Shown: piece by piece, positions 62,230 to 64,000 of the stretch
Layout: each line of letters starts with the position of its first letter
How positions within the stretch are numbered: position 1 is the first letter of the stretch
From: Pelagibius sp050043265
GTDB taxonomy: Bacteria > Pseudomonadota > Alphaproteobacteria > Kiloniellales > Kiloniellaceae
DNA: 64,000 nt
Assembly: GCA_050043265.1 (NCBI GenBank)
Contig: JBHJIR010000016.1
Location: 1 to 64,000 of the forward strand
Direction of reading: 5' to 3'
Program-made: the position numbers and the translations under genes
The notes under the pieces: model-generated
Told to the model about the DNA's origin: nothing
Seen by the model: only the letters and a program-made list of their open reading frames with translations
The model's database searches: none

Positions 62230-64000
62230 ATGCGATTCACCGCTTTGCTCCCGGCGCTCGCCGTCGTTCTTCCGCTTTGCCTGCCCGCCCCCGCCGGCGC
62301 GCAGCAGGCCCAGGAGGTGCCGGAGCCGCCGGGCCTGCGCCTCGACCTGGCCAGCGGCAAGCTGCCGCCCCTGGCCGAGCGCCTGCCGGCGGAGCCGCGC
62401 CGCGATGTCCCCACCCGCAAGGGCTGGCAGGACGGGCGCTACGGCGGCAGCCTCACCATGCTCAGCCGCGGCGGGCGCGATGCCCGCGACCTGATGCTGT
62501 TCGGCTATGCCCGCCTCGTCGTGTGGGACGACGCCGAGCTGACGCTGGTGCCGGACATCCTCGCTGGCATCGAGGTGGAGCAGGACCGCGTCTTCACGCT
62601 GACCCTGCGCCAGGGCCACCGCTGGTCCGACGGCGAGCCCTTCACCACCGACGATTTCCGCTTCTGGTGGGCCGACGTCGCCAACAACCGGGAGCTTTCT
62701 CCTCAGGGACTGCCGCAGGAACTGCTGGTGGCGGGCCAGCCGCCCAAGGTGGACATCCTCGACGACACCACGATCCGCTTCACCTGGGCGGCGCCGAATC
62801 CGCAGTTCCTGCCGGCGCTGGCCGCCGCCGATCCGCTGCTCATCTACCGGCCGGCCCACTACCTGAAGCAGTTCCATGCGGCCCACGCCGAGGCGGACCA
62901 ACTGAACAAGGCGGCCGCGGCCATCGGCCTGCGGTCCTGGCCGGAGCTGTTCCGCCGCCAGGACCGCCTGTTCTTCTTCGACAATCCGGATCTGCCGACG
63001 CTGCAGCCCTGGGTGAACACCTCGGCGCCGCCGGCCGAACGCTTCGTCGCCCGGCGCAACCCCTACTTCCACCGCGTGGATGCCCAGGGCCGCCAGCTTC
63101 CTTATATCGACACGGTGATCCTCGCGCGCACCGAGCCGCGGCTGATCCCCGCCAAGGCCGCCGCCGGCGAGACCGACCTGCAGGCCCGCGGCCTGTCCTT
63201 TGCCGACGGCGCCGCGCTGAAGCAGGCGGAGCAGGAAGGCAAGATCAAGGTCCATCTCTGGCCCATCGGCCGCGGTTCGCAGCTCGCGCTCTATCCCAAC
63301 CTCAACGCCGCCTCGCCGGGCTGGCGCGAGGTGCTGCGCGACCTGCGCTTCCGCCGCGCCCTCTCCCTCGGCATCGACCGCAAGGAACTGAACCAGGTGC
63401 TCTACCAGGGCACCGCCCTGCCCGGCGCCAACACCCTGCTGCCCGGCTCGCCGCTGTATCAGGAATCCTACCGCGGCGCCTGGGCGGCCTACGACCCCAA
63501 GCAGGCCAACGCCCTGCTCGACGAGATGGGCATGACCTGGAAGGACAGCGACGGCATCCGCCACCTGCCCGACGGCCGTCGCGCCGACCTGGTGATCGAA
63601 ACCGCCGAGGTCGACAGCGCCGAGACCGACGCGCTGGAGATCGTGAAGGCGCAATGGGCGAAGATCGGCATCGCCGTCCTGGTGCGCAGCCAGCCGCGCC
63701 AGGCGGCGCGCCAGCGCATCGCCGCCGGCGCCACGGTGATGAGCGTGTTCTACGGCCTCGCCAACGGTCTGGCGACCGCCGACATGTCGCCGGCCGAACT
63801 GGCGCCGACCAGCGACAAGCAGAACAACTGGCCATTGTGGGGCCTGCACTACGAAAGCGGCGGCACGGCCGGTGAACAGCCGGCCCTGCTGCCGGCCCGC
63901 AAGCTGCTGGCGCTCTACAACGATTGGACCCTGGCCACCGACGTCGCCACGCGGGCCGACATCTGGCGTCAGATGCTGGAAATCAACGCCGATCAGGTCT
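62230..64000 (+). CDS. Family-5 ABC binding protein (3' end outside window)
   Basis: Open frame from the ATG at 62230 to the window edge (590 codons visible). Signal peptide about residues 1-24 (LCLPAPAGAQ). Peptide/nickel-type binding-protein features: RYGGSLTML, MLFGYARL, LRQGHRWSDGEPFTTDDFRFWW and RFRRALSLGIDRKEL. Visible length already exceeds 560 residues, so this is the large YejA-like or microcin-C-type form. It is divergent from the second FdhD gene (117-base gap). The permease and ATPase genes presumably follow outside the window. Confidence 0.88.
   Translation, partial: MRFTALLPALAVVLPLCLPAPAGAQQAQEVPEPPGLRLDLASGKLPPLAERLPAEPRRDVPTRKGWQDGRYGGSLTMLSRGGRDARDLMLFGYARLVVWDDAELTLVPDILAGIEVEQDRVFTLTLRQGHRWSDGEPFTTDDFRFWWADVANNRELSPQGLPQELLVAGQPPKVDILDDTTIRFTWAAPNPQFLPALAAADPLLIYRPAHYLKQFHAAHAEADQLNKAAAAIGLRSWPELFRRQDRLFFFDNPDLPTLQPWVNTSAPPAERFVARRNPYFHRVDAQGRQLPYIDTVILARTEPRLIPAKAAAGETDLQARGLSFADGAALKQAEQEGKIKVHLWPIGRGSQLALYPNLNAASPGWREVLRDLRFRRALSLGIDRKELNQVLYQGTALPGANTLLPGSPLYQESYRGAWAAYDPKQANALLDEMGMTWKDSDGIRHLPDGRRADLVIETAEVDSAETDALEIVKAQWAKIGIAVLVRSQPRQAARQRIAAGATVMSVFYGLANGLATADMSPAELAPTSDKQNNWPLWGLHYESGGTAGEQPALLPARKLLALYNDWTLATDVATRADIWRQMLEINADQV

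Noticed and set aside
62191..63849. A 552-codon minus-strand open frame
   Set aside because: It is antisense to the family-5 binding protein starting at 62230, whose signal peptide and conserved blocks are clear; the shadow frame has no domain.

Overview
This 64 kb window is high-GC, densely coding bacterial chromosome. Most genes overlap by 1-11 bases or sit a few bases apart in operons. I see no tRNA, rRNA, CRISPR array, phage block or insertion sequence. Gene content (NAD-linked molybdenum formate dehydrogenase FdsGBAD, TRAP and oligopeptide ABC importers, many LysR/GntR/IclR regulators) and gene style point to an alphaproteobacterium of the Rhodospirillales/Kiloniellales kind; that placement is inference from gene type and composition, not a search.

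Layout. 1-5.5 kb: edge of a surface-glycan or secondary-metabolite locus (2OG-Fe(II) oxygenase, membrane acyltransferase with SGNH domain, ABC exporter, TylF-like methyltransferase). 5.6-18.4 kb: formate module on the minus strand: sigma54 response regulator, sensor kinase, OFA-family formate/oxalate-type transporter, then fdsG-fdsB-fdsA-fdhD-fdsD, with a LysR gene at the far end. A perfect -24/-12 sigma54 promoter lies before the transporter. 18.6-22.9 kb: anion permease, response regulator without DNA-binding domain, TPR protein plus uncharacterised partner, hemerythrin. 23.1-30.9 kb: LysR, amidase, and a family-5 oligopeptide-type ABC importer with a fused double ATPase. 30.9-35.8 kb: sensor kinase with a REC-DUF3369-EAL response regulator (c-di-GMP), then an isoprenylcysteine-methyltransferase-like protein.

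35.9-48 kb: two divergent gene sets. Leftward: ABC importer with NMT1/ThiY-like binding protein, class II aldolase, TauD-like dioxygenase, alpha/beta hydrolase. Rightward: HD-domain protein, GntR/FCD regulator, SDR, aminotransferase, alpha/beta hydrolase, N-carbamoyl amino-acid hydrolase. Together they look like uptake and stepwise breakdown of an unknown nitrogen-containing compound. 48.3-58.9 kb: a second divergent catabolic cluster: FMN reductase, TRAP importer, YciI-like protein, CaiB-type CoA transferase and short citrate-synthase-like lyase leftward; intradiol dioxygenase, IclR regulator, Tat-exported amidohydrolase and MetE-like zinc methyltransferase rightward. A 15-bp palindrome sits between the two arms.

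59.0-62.1 kb: Rrf2 regulator with a methyltransferase, then MobA and a second FdhD, which supply and activate molybdenum cofactor for formate dehydrogenases such as the one at 5.6-11.6 kb. 62.2 kb to the end: a peptide-type ABC binding protein running off the window. Small tandem duplications (12-18 bp units) recur at gene ends and starts across the window.
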